From positions 62,001 to 126,000 of the forward strand of contig NZ_FQXG01000004.1 of the NCBI RefSeq assembly GCF_900129905.1: a stretch of DNA of 64,000 nucleotides, given 5' to 3'. The notes beneath the pieces are model-generated. The model did not search any database. It saw only the letters and a list, made by a program, of their open reading frames with translations, and was not told where the DNA came from. Of the stretch, positions 55,915 through 63,734 are shown piece by piece. Origin of the DNA: Ferrimonas marina (lineage in GTDB: Bacteria > Pseudomonadota > Gammaproteobacteria > Enterobacterales > Shewanellaceae). Position 1 is the stretch's first letter; every line of letters starts with the position of its first letter. A program made the position numbers and the translations under genes.

Positions 55915-56256
55915 TTACTCTACCTCCAGTGATTTCACGCGCATTTCGCTGCCACCTATCAGGTGCAGCTGGAACCCTCCACAGCGTGGGCATGACTCGC
56001 CCCGCCGTGATAAAGGCACCTCAGAATCGCAATTAAAACAGTGGGCCAGCCCGGGAAGCCGCTCGACGCGCACCTCGGCCCCATCGGCCACGCTGTGCTT
56101 AAACACCGCGTCCAGGCTGAACAACAAAGACTCCAGCTCAACCCCGGCCAGCTCGCCGATCTCAAGCTCGATGGATTTGACGCAGCCGAACGGGGACTGC
56201 GCCCGTTGCTGCTCGACGATGGCCAGAATGCCTTCCGCCAGGGACATTTCGTGCAT
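55915..56256 (-). CDS. hypA: hydrogenase nickel-incorporation protein HypA
   Basis: This 113-residue protein has the start [11 protein letters not shown] (His2 binds nickel), a helical/beta body with [15 protein letters not shown], and the zinc knuckle CFNCDSEV and CPRCGG (CxxC pairs about 16 residues apart). It hands Ni2+ to the large subunit with HypB. The open frame upstream lies in the HupK-like gene, whose stop is 2 bp before this ATG, so the four genes are coupled. Confidence 0.95.
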   Translation of the reverse strand: MHEMSLAEGILAIVEQQRAQSPFGCVKSIELEIGELAGVELESLLFSLDAVFKHSVADGAEVRVERLPGLAHCFNCDSEVPLSRRGESCPRCGGFQLHLIGGSEMRVKSLEVE

Positions 56257-56258
56257 GG

Positions 56259-57170
56259 TTACTCCTGTTGCCACCAGTTGACCGCCACCTCCAGACAGGG
56301 GGCGTAGGCCAGCACCAGCAAAGGGATGATCCCCCGGGCTTGCGCCAGGCTGGCGAAGCGCTGCTGAGCCAGGGTCTGACGCAGGCTGAACAACAGATCG
56401 GTGGAAGGGATCTCGATGTGGTAGGACTGCACCCGCTCTTGTTGCCACTGGGCCTGGTGGCGCAGCTGGCCTCGGGCGGCGCTGACCACACCGGGGCCCA
56501 GCAAGGTGGTGTGGCCACCGGGGTCCTGCAGCCGGGTCAGGGCCTGCTGCATCTCGTTGGCCATGGCCTGAAAGCGCCCGCCCAGGGTGGCTGGGGCCAA
56601 GCGCTGACGGGCCGCGCTGCCGGTCTCCATCGCCTGCACCTCCGCCTCGGGGGTGATACAGGCATGAAACCAATCCCGCTGCTCCAGCTCGGTCAGCAAG
56701 GGGGTTAGGATCTGGGCCAGGAAGGGCACCAGATCCGGATGACGGGGAGGAATGGACAAGGGGGGGACTTTCGCATCAGGCTGCCACAGGGCAGTGGGCA
56801 GCTGGGATTGGCAGCGCTGCAGTGACTGCTGCCAGCGCACCAACGCCTTCAGGCTGGCGTCGCTCTCCCCCAACAGCAGGGTATGGGCCCGGTAGAGCTG
56901 CCAACCGTGCTCCTTGAGCCACTCCAGCCAGACCGCCTGGTCCCGTGCCATCTCGGTGGCGGGATCGAAGCTGGACGACTGCAGGCTGACGGCAGCACGC
57001 AGTTGCGCCTGGCCACACAAACGGTACAGCAAGCCAAGCTGGCGCCGCACCTGCTCGGCGCACAATCCTTCCAGGTGGGGGGCGACGTTGGGCAGGGTCA
57101 GTTGCCACTCCCGCTCGTACACCCGCCCCTCATCCCAACTGAGTAAGAGCCTTGCGGCTGTCAATTCCAT
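56259..57170 (-). CDS. HupK-like hydrogenase accessory protein (decayed large-subunit fold)
   Basis: This 303-residue protein has no membrane helix. YRLCGQAQLRAA (about 49-60) looks like the hydrogenase L1 motif RICGVC-x2-H with the second Cys and His lost. The end APCLEVAV (about 290-297) resembles the L5 motif DPCxxC with one Cys lost. HupK of Rhizobium and Ralstonia is a large-subunit-like scaffold for the Fe(CN)2CO centre and keeps only part of the Cys set. The assignment is from these motifs and context. It is the first gene of the hypABCDE operon. ATG 57170 has AAGGAG about 10 nt upstream. Confidence 0.65.
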   Translation of the reverse strand: MELTAARLLLSWDEGRVYEREWQLTLPNVAPHLEGLCAEQVRRQLGLLYRLCGQAQLRAAVSLQSSSFDPATEMARDQAVWLEWLKEHGWQLYRAHTLLLGESDASLKALVRWQQSLQRCQSQLPTALWQPDAKVPPLSIPPRHPDLVPFLAQILTPLLTELEQRDWFHACITPEAEVQAMETGSAARQRLAPATLGGRFQAMANEMQQALTRLQDPGGHTTLLGPGVVSAARGQLRHQAQWQQERVQSYHIEIPSTDLLFSLRQTLAQQRFASLAQARGIIPLLVLAYAPCLEVAVNWWQQE

Positions 57171-57246
57171 GCCGTCTCGCTCCTTGGGCCCGCTTCGGTA
57201 GGGGCCCTGCTACTCTCCGAGTCTAAGCGTTAGCCCCGGGAAAAAC

Positions 57247-57260
57247 GTGAACCAGATCAA
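57247..57260. promoter_or_regulatory. weak FNR-like site
   Basis: GTGAA-CCAG-ATCAA: the right half is perfect for FNR (ATCAA) and the left half matches 3 of 5 bases. It is about 85 bp upstream of the HupK-like gene. Confidence 0.3.
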
Positions 57261-57334
57261 CCCGCCAAAGCAAGGTGCCGGATCCTCATCACGCTTTGAC
57301 CGCCCTTCCGCGAAGGGAAGTTACCGAATGGCGG

Positions 57335-57577
57335 TCAGATCTCACCGGCGGCCATCTTGTCGGCGATCTCCCGGTACAGCTCCAGGCTGTCCAGGGCCCG
57401 CTCGCTGTCGATCTTCTCCATGGCAAAGCCGTGACTGACCAGCAGGTAGTCCCCCACCGCCAGATCCGGCCCCAGCAGATGGACACTGACATCACGCTCC
57501 TGCCCCAGGGTTTCCACCCTGGCGATCTGCGCCTCGCTGTCCAGCGACAGCACCTTGGAGGGGATGGCAAAACACAT
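57335..57577 (-). CDS. second HypC/HupF-type hydrogenase chaperone
   Basis: This 80-residue protein starts MCFAIPSKVLSLD (Cys2 conserved) and contains DVSVHLLGPDLAVGDYLLVSHGFAMEKID, matching the HypC/HybG/HupF barrel. It has about 40 percent or less visible similarity to the HypC at 54531. ATG 57577 has GAGGAGG upstream, 10 bp after the stop of the HypF-like gene. Such a second copy is common in operons with HupK, where HupF protects the large subunit during assembly in oxygen. Its identity as HupF rather than HypC is inference. Confidence 0.87.
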   Translation of the reverse strand: MCFAIPSKVLSLDSEAQIARVETLGQERDVSVHLLGPDLAVGDYLLVSHGFAMEKIDSERALDSLELYREIADKMAAGEI

Positions 57578-57587
57578 ACGCCCCTCC

Positions 57588-59273
57588 TCAGGCCACGGCC
57601 GGTTCGGCTCGCGCCACAAACAGCGCACCCAGTGCCAGGCTGGCACCAGCAAAGTCCAGCGGCGCCGGCAGGCGGATCTGCACGTTGCGGTCCAGCCGCC
57701 GATAGAGCCGGTCGAGCAGCACCGGGTTGGCAAACTCGTCACCCGCCAGGATCACCTGCTCCAGGCCGTAGTCGGCATCCAACTGCTCGACCCACTGGCT
57801 GAGGAAGTCGGTGAGCGAATCGACAAAGCCGTAGGCCAAAGCAGAGCTCGACTCCCCGTCCGCCAGGCGGTAGCACAGCAGCGACTGGAACGCCGGGCGC
57901 CAGTCCAGCTGTAGCCCGTCAGGGCCGGGTTTAAGCTTGGCGTCGATCCGTGGTGCCACTGGCGAGCCATGTTGCAGCGCTGCGGCCACCAGGGCGTCGG
58001 CGGCCCGCTGGGGGTCACTGTCCTGGCTCAGGCCAATCAGCCAGGCCGCCATCGCCATCGCATCACGAACGCTGCCGCTGAGTTGGCCGGGTTGCTGATC
58101 TAGCTGTTCAAGCCACTGGGGATGGTGTGTCTTAACCCGCTCCAGCATCCGCTGGGCACTGCTCCCCAGCTCTGCCACCGAGGCCAACCAGGCCGCCGGT
58201 GTCTGCCACTGACGGTCCAGCGACACCAGCCAGCGGTACTCGTTGCCGTCGCGATAGAGCAGGCCCGAAGCCTGGTTTTCACTGAGGAACAGCACGGCAC
58301 TGCGCTTGGGTACCCGGTCCAGTTGCCGGATCCCCTCCAGGGCACAGGCGGCGGGGAGGCAATCGCCGCTGTCTGGCAAGGTGGTTGGGGAGAGTTGCAC
58401 CCGCTCACCATCCCAGTGGGCATGGATCCCCCCCATGCGCGCATCCTGATGCAGCGGCGGGTGAGTCAGCTGGTGACGAAAGCCCGGCAGTGAGAGGGCA
58501 ATGGGCAGGGTATCGCAATGACTCAGTTGCAGGGCTCGTCCCTGACTGCGCATCGCCACCGCCACCACACCGTGTTGGGCCAATCGCTCGGTCAGCGCCA
58601 GGGTGAGGCGATCGTCCGCCAACTGTACCTGATACAGCGCCCGGGCCAGCTGATGCTGCTCGATAAAAGCCTGACGCGGTGCCAGTCGCAGCTGCGGTTT
58701 CTCCAGCCCGGACAGGCATAACTGGCCCACCCGACCGATGTGTAAGGACTCCGCCAGCGCCTTGGGCTGACAGAACAGCAGGGTGTCGTCTTCAATACCG
58801 CTGTGGGCCAGCAGGCGCAATTCACGCCGGCCGTGGCGGGTCTCCAGCAGGGTGTGCCCCTCCAGCAGTAACCCGTCCAGGTGACGCTGGACCCAACGCT
58901 CCAGGCTGTTCTCTCCCTGCAGCCAGTGGTCGTCGCTGCTGCTGTCACAGTGGCGACAGCCTTGCAGAGGCTGATCCTGGCAATGGCGACAATAGGGCAG
59001 GTCCAGCTTGCCCTCGTTCAGCGCCAGGGCGTCACCGTCAAACTGGTCAATCGCCTCAATGCCGCTGTCAATCAGCCAGCAGGAGACCGGGAAGGCGTTG
59101 CCAATCAGTTCCGCCAGCTGAGACAGCTGGGCCTCGTCCCCCTCCGCTTCCAGGGCGTAGCCCCGCTCGGTCTCGGCGATGGTCATCACCAGGGGATGTT
59201 GCAAGAACTGGTTGCACAAGCGGGCGTAGATTGGCACCTGCTGGGCCGTGTTGAAGTTAAACCGCAGCTTCAT
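57588..59273 (-). CDS. divergent HypF-like protein of the hydrogenase operon
   Basis: This 561-residue protein, seen by eye, resembles a shrunken HypF. The N-terminus (1-75) could be a degenerate acylphosphatase-like domain. One short zinc-like motif C95-x2-C98-x7-C106-x2-C109 replaces the two longer HypF fingers. A middle part (about 115-330) is in YrdC-like position. The C-terminal part reads LDWRPAFQSLL, GFVDSLTDFLSQW and VILAGDEFANPVLLDRLYRRL, then an ASLALGAL end. These line up with HypF LSGGVMQN and NDGGLAVGQA, but Gly, His and Asn residues of the active site are changed. Likely inactive as carbamoyltransferase; function unknown. It overlaps hyaD by 17 bp. Confidence 0.7.
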   Translation of the reverse strand: MKLRFNFNTAQQVPIYARLCNQFLQHPLVMTIAETERGYALEAEGDEAQLSQLAELIGNAFPVSCWLIDSGIEAIDQFDGDALALNEGKLDLPYCRHCQDQPLQGCRHCDSSSDDHWLQGENSLERWVQRHLDGLLLEGHTLLETRHGRRELRLLAHSGIEDDTLLFCQPKALAESLHIGRVGQLCLSGLEKPQLRLAPRQAFIEQHQLARALYQVQLADDRLTLALTERLAQHGVVAVAMRSQGRALQLSHCDTLPIALSLPGFRHQLTHPPLHQDARMGGIHAHWDGERVQLSPTTLPDSGDCLPAACALEGIRQLDRVPKRSAVLFLSENQASGLLYRDGNEYRWLVSLDRQWQTPAAWLASVAELGSSAQRMLERVKTHHPQWLEQLDQQPGQLSGSVRDAMAMAAWLIGLSQDSDPQRAADALVAAALQHGSPVAPRIDAKLKPGPDGLQLDWRPAFQSLLCYRLADGESSSALAYGFVDSLTDFLSQWVEQLDADYGLEQVILAGDEFANPVLLDRLYRRLDRNVQIRLPAPLDFAGASLALGALFVARAEPAVA

Positions 59274-59817
59274 GCTTCTCTCCCGCGCAGGACACTGCAG
59301 CCAGTTGTGCGATATCCGGATCCGCCTGTTGCTGGCAGATCAGCCCCAGGGAACTCAGGTGCTGGGCCAGTGCCCGCTCCATCAGGGGCACCGCGGCCCG
59401 GACCTTGTCGGTCAACTCGAAGCTCATCGACTCCAGCACCTCGGGGATCACCCCGAGGATCAGGGTCTGGGGTCGGTCTCCCACCATGTCCATCATGGTG
59501 AGGGTATGCAGCATCTCCACTTCGTGGGCACTGCCTTGGAAATCGATATGGTGGGGCGCAGCATCGAAGTCGAAGAAATAGACATCGCCATGCTGGCCCT
59601 GGGTGGAATGGATGGTGTCCACCACGATCACCTGATCATATTGGGTCATCATCGGGATCAGGGCGTGGGCCAAGGTGCCGCCGTCAACGAACGTCACCTC
59701 GACCGGCCCTTCGATCCGATACTTCTGTTGGAAATAGTGGGCAAAGTGCACGCCGATGCCCTCATCGGCGTACAACACGTTGCCAATCCCAAGAATCAGG
59801 ATCTTTTTCGGCATCAC
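59257..59817 (-). CDS. hyaD: hydrogenase maturation endopeptidase HyaD
   Basis: This 186-residue protease has GIGNVLYADEGIGVH (Glu16 in E. coli numbering), VTFVDGGTL, the Asp of VVDTIHS and a His in SAHEVEML, the three nickel-sensing ligands. It cuts the C-terminal tail of HyaB after the conserved His once Ni is inserted. It overlaps hyaC by 4 bp. Confidence 0.94.
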   Translation of the reverse strand: MMPKKILILGIGNVLYADEGIGVHFAHYFQQKYRIEGPVEVTFVDGGTLAHALIPMMTQYDQVIVVDTIHSTQGQHGDVYFFDFDAAPHHIDFQGSAHEVEMLHTLTMMDMVGDRPQTLILGVIPEVLESMSFELTDKVRAAVPLMERALAQHLSSLGLICQQQADPDIAQLAAVSCAGEKHEAAV

Positions 59818-60482
59818 TTCTCTTCTACTTTATGGGTGTCATAACCGGACACGATGGTGTCCATCGAGCTCTTGAACCACACCGCACTCCACATCGCCAT
59901 GTAGACGTGGATCGGCAGGAAGATGATGAACACCCAGGTCAACCAGTGGTGGATCTCCCGCACCGGGGCCAGGCCACCGAACAGCGCGGTGCCCCACTCT
60001 GCCAGCGGGTAGATCAGACCTCCCAAGCCCTCGTGGTAGACATTGGCGTGCAAAATCAAACCGGTAATGCACATCAAGGCGGCCACCACACTGACCATCA
60101 GGTAGCTGACAAATTGCAGCGGTCCGTAGACCCCCTGCTTGTGCAGCTTGCCATGCCACAGGTAGGACTTAAGGTTGATGACCCAACTGCGCGGACTGAT
60201 CACATCCCGGTAGGAGCGACGCTCAATGTTGCTCCGGCTAAAGAAGAACAGGTAAGCCCGGTACAGGGTCACCGCACAGAGCACGAAGCCCGCCACCAGG
60301 TGGGCAAAGCGCACCCAGCCCTGCTGCAGGTTATCCGTGCCGCCGTAGGGCGTCAGGAAGGGCCAGGCGATGTAGAAGCCGGTTACCACCAGCACCACGA
60401 TGCTGATGGCCCGTAGCCAATGCCCCCACATGATGGCGGGACCAAAGATCTTGTCCCGGGTATACAAAGGCGAATCAGACAT
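59814..60482 (-). CDS. hyaC: NiFe hydrogenase b-type cytochrome subunit HyaC
   Basis: This 222-residue membrane protein has four helices. GPAIMWGHWLRAISIVVLVVTGFYIAWPF and VRFAHLVAGFVLCAVTLYRAYLFF provide His ligands for two b-type hemes. MCITGLILHANVYHE and HHWLTWVFIIFLPIHVYMAMW supply the others. It passes electrons from the hydrogenase small subunit to the quinone pool. It is 12 bp after hyaB, in the same operon. Confidence 0.94.
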   Translation of the reverse strand: MSDSPLYTRDKIFGPAIMWGHWLRAISIVVLVVTGFYIAWPFLTPYGGTDNLQQGWVRFAHLVAGFVLCAVTLYRAYLFFFSRSNIERRSYRDVISPRSWVINLKSYLWHGKLHKQGVYGPLQFVSYLMVSVVAALMCITGLILHANVYHEGLGGLIYPLAEWGTALFGGLAPVREIHHWLTWVFIIFLPIHVYMAMWSAVWFKSSMDTIVSGYDTHKVEEK

Positions 60483-60493
60483 GCTTCCCCTCC

Positions 60494-62197
60494 TTAGGCG
60501 CTTGCCGCACCCACTTGGAATTGGCCCAGATCCGTACCCTTGTAATCCATCACATGCACCGCACAGGCCATGCAGGGGTCAAAGGAGTGGATCACCCGGA
60601 TCACCTCCAGCGGCTTGGTGGGATCCTCGAGCTTGATGCCGATCAGCGACTTCTCGTAGGGCCCCTTCTTGCCGTTGGCGTCCTCCGGACCGGAGTTCCA
60701 GGTGGTGGGCACCACCGCCTGGTAGTTCTCCACCTTGCCGCCCTTGATCCGCACCCAGTGCGACAGCATGCCCCGTGGCGCCTCGATCATGGAGTGACCG
60801 ACGTACTCAACGTCGTTGCGCATGCCCGGATCGATGAAGGTCTCCTCATCCACCAGGATGTTGTCCACCAGCGCATCGAAGGTCTCCAGTGCCGCGTCGG
60901 CCACCAAAATGGTTTGCAGCAGACGCGCCGCGGTGCGGCCTAAGGTGGTGAACAGCGCCTCGATGGGCAACCCGGTGGCGGCCAGCAAGCCGTCGACCGC
61001 TTCGACCACCCGCTTGTTGCCCTTGGCGTAGTTCACCAGCAGGCAGGCCAGCGGGCCCACTTCCACCGGTTCGCCGTTATAACGGGGCGATTTCACCCAG
61101 GTGTACTTGCCATCGCCATCAACGGTGGGCAGCTCGCCATACACGGTGTCACGCTTGGTGAAGCCGGTGTAGTTGGGCTTGGTCTCGCCGTCGTAGGGGT
61201 GCAGTGCCGGGCCATCCTCGTACCAGGCGTGACTGACGTCTTCTTTGATCAGGTCCGGGTTGATGTCGCTGACCCCGGCCAGATCGCCGTTGATGATCAC
61301 ACCACCCTCGAACAGGTACTGACCCCGCCCCAGGGCAAAGTCCTGGCACGCCAGGAAGCTGTTGACGCCCACGCCCTTGAGCACGGAGTCTTCCCCTTTG
61401 TACTGGGCCGCCGCCATCAGCACGTCCGGCAGGTAGGCACGCTGGATGAAGTCGTTCACCTCGGCGTGTTTCTGTTTCCACTGCTGCAACCGCGCCGGGC
61501 TGAGCATGTCGCGGACACAGGTAACACCGCCCACCACCAGCGACTGCGGGTGTGGTTGCTTGCCACCGAAGATGGCCAGCATCTCCGCCGCCACCCGCTG
61601 CACTTCCAGCGCCTTGAGATAGTGAGATACCGCAATCAGGTTCTGCTCCGGGGTCAGCTGGTAGGTACCGTTGCCCCAGTAAGCGTTGGCAAAGGGACCC
61701 AGCTTGCCGGAGGCAACCAGCTTGGCCACCCGCTCCTGCACCGCGCGCAAGTCCCCCTCGCCGGCGGCGATGGGTTTGTCGGTCCACTTCATCGCCTCCT
61801 GGGCCGCAGCGGCAGGATCGGCAGAGAGCGCCGACACCACGTCCACCCAGTCCAGCGCGTGCAGGTGGTAGAAGTGCACCACGTGGTCGTGCATGTAGAG
61901 CGAGGCCTGCATGATGGAACGCAGCAGCTCGGCGTTATAGGGGATCTGCACCTTAAGGGCATCCTCCACCGCTTCGATGCCGGCCCGGTAGTGGGAGTAG
62001 GTGCACACCCCGCAGATCCGCTGGGTCAGCAGACCGGCGTCCATCGGGCTGCGCCCCTTCATGATCACCTCAATGCCGCGCCACAGGGTGGAAGAGGACC
62101 AGGCATTAGTGATCACATTGTTCTCATCCACCTCCACTTCCACCCGCAGGTGGCCCTCGATACGGGTAATGGGGTCTACAACAACACGTTTACTCAT
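60494..62197 (-). CDS. hyaB: NiFe hydrogenase large subunit HyaB
   Basis: This 567-residue protein has the N-terminal ITRIEGHLRVEVEVDENN, the L1 motif RICGVC (C62, C65) with TYSHYRAG after it, and the L5 motif DPCMACAVH (about 540-548). A 19-residue tail, VMDYKGTDLGQF and on, is removed by HyaD. The four Cys hold the Ni-Fe centre. It oxidises H2 in the periplasm, exported with HyaA by Tat. ATG 62197 overlaps the hyaA stop (ATGA). Confidence 0.97.
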   Translation of the reverse strand: MSKRVVVDPITRIEGHLRVEVEVDENNVITNAWSSSTLWRGIEVIMKGRSPMDAGLLTQRICGVCTYSHYRAGIEAVEDALKVQIPYNAELLRSIMQASLYMHDHVVHFYHLHALDWVDVVSALSADPAAAAQEAMKWTDKPIAAGEGDLRAVQERVAKLVASGKLGPFANAYWGNGTYQLTPEQNLIAVSHYLKALEVQRVAAEMLAIFGGKQPHPQSLVVGGVTCVRDMLSPARLQQWKQKHAEVNDFIQRAYLPDVLMAAAQYKGEDSVLKGVGVNSFLACQDFALGRGQYLFEGGVIINGDLAGVSDINPDLIKEDVSHAWYEDGPALHPYDGETKPNYTGFTKRDTVYGELPTVDGDGKYTWVKSPRYNGEPVEVGPLACLLVNYAKGNKRVVEAVDGLLAATGLPIEALFTTLGRTAARLLQTILVADAALETFDALVDNILVDEETFIDPGMRNDVEYVGHSMIEAPRGMLSHWVRIKGGKVENYQAVVPTTWNSGPEDANGKKGPYEKSLIGIKLEDPTKPLEVIRVIHSFDPCMACAVHVMDYKGTDLGQFQVGAASA

Positions 62198-63339
62198 GAC
62201 TCATCCTCTTTCTTCTTGTTCATGAACGCCGTGGTGACGGCGTGGGCACCGATACCGGCGACGGTCACCCCCAAAATGGTGGCGCCAATGGCGTCGGCGG
62301 TCATATCCAGGCTGTGGATCTCGCGCCGACCCAGCGGCTTTTCAAAGTCCGCCATGGTGTCCCAGAAGTGAGGCTCGGAGCAGCCCATGCAGCCGTGACC
62401 GGCCAGCACCGGCCAACTGGTGTGGTGGTTAAACCGCTCGGTGGGGCAGTTGTTGTAGGTGTAGGGGCCTTTGCAGCCCACCTTGTAGAGGCAGTAGCCC
62501 TCTTTGGCGCCGGCGTCGCCGAAGGTCTCGACAAACTCACCGGCGTCGAACCGACCGCGACGTTCGCAGTTGTCATGCACCCGGGCACCGTAGGCCCAGC
62601 GCGGACGGTTGAACATGTCCAGCGGCGGCAGCTTGCCGAACATGATGAAGTACATCAGGGTACCGACGATGTTCTTCTCCGAGGGCGGACAGCCGCCCAG
62701 GTTGACCACCGGCTTGTTGGTCACCTCCATCACCGCACGGGCCTCGGTCGGGTTCGGCTTGGCGGCCTGGACGCCACCAAAGGCAGCACAGGTACCCACC
62801 GACACGATGGCAGCAGCCCCTTCGGCGCACTCATCGATGATCTGCATGCCGGTGTGGCCCTTGCAGCCCACGGTCAGGAAGGCACCGTTGTTGGCGGTGG
62901 GCACGGCGCCCTCAACCGCCAGCACGTACTGGCCCTTGTAGGCCTTGAGGGCGTGCTCCAGGTTCTCCTCCGCCTGCCAGCCAGAGGCCGCCATCAGGGT
63001 TTCGTGATACTCGAGAGAGATATGGTCGAAGATCAGGGTATCGACGGTGGGGGTATCGGCGCGGATCAGCGATTCCGAGCAACCGGTGCATTCGGCCATG
63101 TGCAGCCAGATCAGCGGCACCCGGTTGGCCAGTTCGGCGGCTTCCGCCACCATGGGGGCAAACTGCATCGGCAGTGCCAGTACCGTGGCCGTCGTGGCGC
63201 TCCATTTCATGAAGTCGCGGCGGGAGATCCCCTGGGCTTCCATGCTGTCACGCAGTGAGGCCTGTTTCAGCGGGGGCTGTTCGGCCAGGCTATCCAGCCG
63301 CTGGCGGCATTGCGCCAGTAACGCATCGTATTTGTTCAC
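62194..63339 (-). CDS. hyaA: NiFe hydrogenase small subunit HyaA
   Basis: This 381-residue protein starts at GTG 63339, which has GGAGG 7 nt upstream. A 38-residue extension precedes the Tat motif SRRDFMKW (39-46). The proximal cluster region reads ECTGCSES (C84, C87) and GTCAAFGG, and the other clusters lie in HDNCERRGRFDAGEF, YCLYKVGCKGP and NNCPTE. The extra Cys of oxygen-tolerant enzymes are absent. A C-terminal helix (about 345-370) anchors it to HyaC. It delivers electrons from HyaB. Confidence 0.96.
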   Translation of the reverse strand: MNKYDALLAQCRQRLDSLAEQPPLKQASLRDSMEAQGISRRDFMKWSATTATVLALPMQFAPMVAEAAELANRVPLIWLHMAECTGCSESLIRADTPTVDTLIFDHISLEYHETLMAASGWQAEENLEHALKAYKGQYVLAVEGAVPTANNGAFLTVGCKGHTGMQIIDECAEGAAAIVSVGTCAAFGGVQAAKPNPTEARAVMEVTNKPVVNLGGCPPSEKNIVGTLMYFIMFGKLPPLDMFNRPRWAYGARVHDNCERRGRFDAGEFVETFGDAGAKEGYCLYKVGCKGPYTYNNCPTERFNHHTSWPVLAGHGCMGCSEPHFWDTMADFEKPLGRREIHSLDMTADAIGATILGVTVAGIGAHAVTTAFMNKKKEDES

Positions 63340-63368
63340 AGTGCATCCTCCAATGATGACTGGCGTCT

Positions 63369-63530
63369 TCAGCGACGCTTATGCCAGGCCAGCCCAGCAC
63401 CAATAACGCCGACCACCACCATCATCAGCAGCACATCCCAGGCGTGATGGAAGTGCCCCAGGCCACCGTGCCCCGGGTGCGCCATCGCCAGACCGGGGAA
63501 CATCGCCAGTAGATACATGCCTCTCTTCAT
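63369..63530 (-). CDS. 53-residue His-rich small membrane peptide
   Basis: This reading frame has ATG 63530 with GAGGAAGAG in front. Residues 1-17 form a signal-like hydrophobic start (KRGMYLLAMFPGLAMA), followed by HPGHGGLGHFHHAWD (five His), one transmembrane helix (about 32-48) and HKRR. It lies 29 bp upstream of hyaA on the same strand, so it is probably the first gene of the operon. The family is not recognised. The His cluster is likely a metal or heme-edge site on the outer face. Confidence 0.7.
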   Translation of the reverse strand: MKRGMYLLAMFPGLAMAHPGHGGLGHFHHAWDVLLMMVVVGVIGAGLAWHKRR

Positions 63531-63649
63531 TCTCTCTTCCTCATTCCATCTTGTTGTTATTCCGTAATTGGTCGTGTTTCCACGTCAGGGAACAACGGGA
63601 AATCGGACCAGCAGCAAGAGAATATTAATGTCTTAATCAACCCCAGTAA

Positions 63650-63665
63650 TGTGACTCATGTCACC
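63650..63665. promoter_or_regulatory. CRP-like site upstream of the hya operon
   Basis: TGTGA-CTCATG-TCACC matches TGTGA-N6-TCACA at 9 of 10. It also forms the inverted repeat GTGAC-TCAT-GTCAC. It is about 120 bp upstream of the small peptide ATG. Confidence 0.6.
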
Positions 63666-63682
63666 CACTTCCGGGGTGCAAC

Positions 63683-63696
63683 TTGATTCAAATCAA
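63683..63696. promoter_or_regulatory. perfect FNR-type site upstream of the hya operon
   Basis: TTGAT-TCAA-ATCAA is an exact match to the FNR/Anr/EtrA consensus. It is centred about 160 bp upstream of the small-peptide ATG and 39 bp downstream of the hypF stop. It predicts anaerobic activation. Confidence 0.82.
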
Positions 63697-63734
63697 TTTG
63701 TTGTGGCAATCCGCTTCAATTCTTTACCGTTTCA

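Noticed and set aside
54800-55993. hypB start upstream at 55993
   Set aside because: The ATG at 55912 begins with the conserved nickel motif CTVCGC; the extra residues lie inside hypA.
62194-63339. Oxygen-tolerant (six-Cys proximal cluster) hydrogenase
   Set aside because: The two extra Cys positions are Gly in this small subunit.
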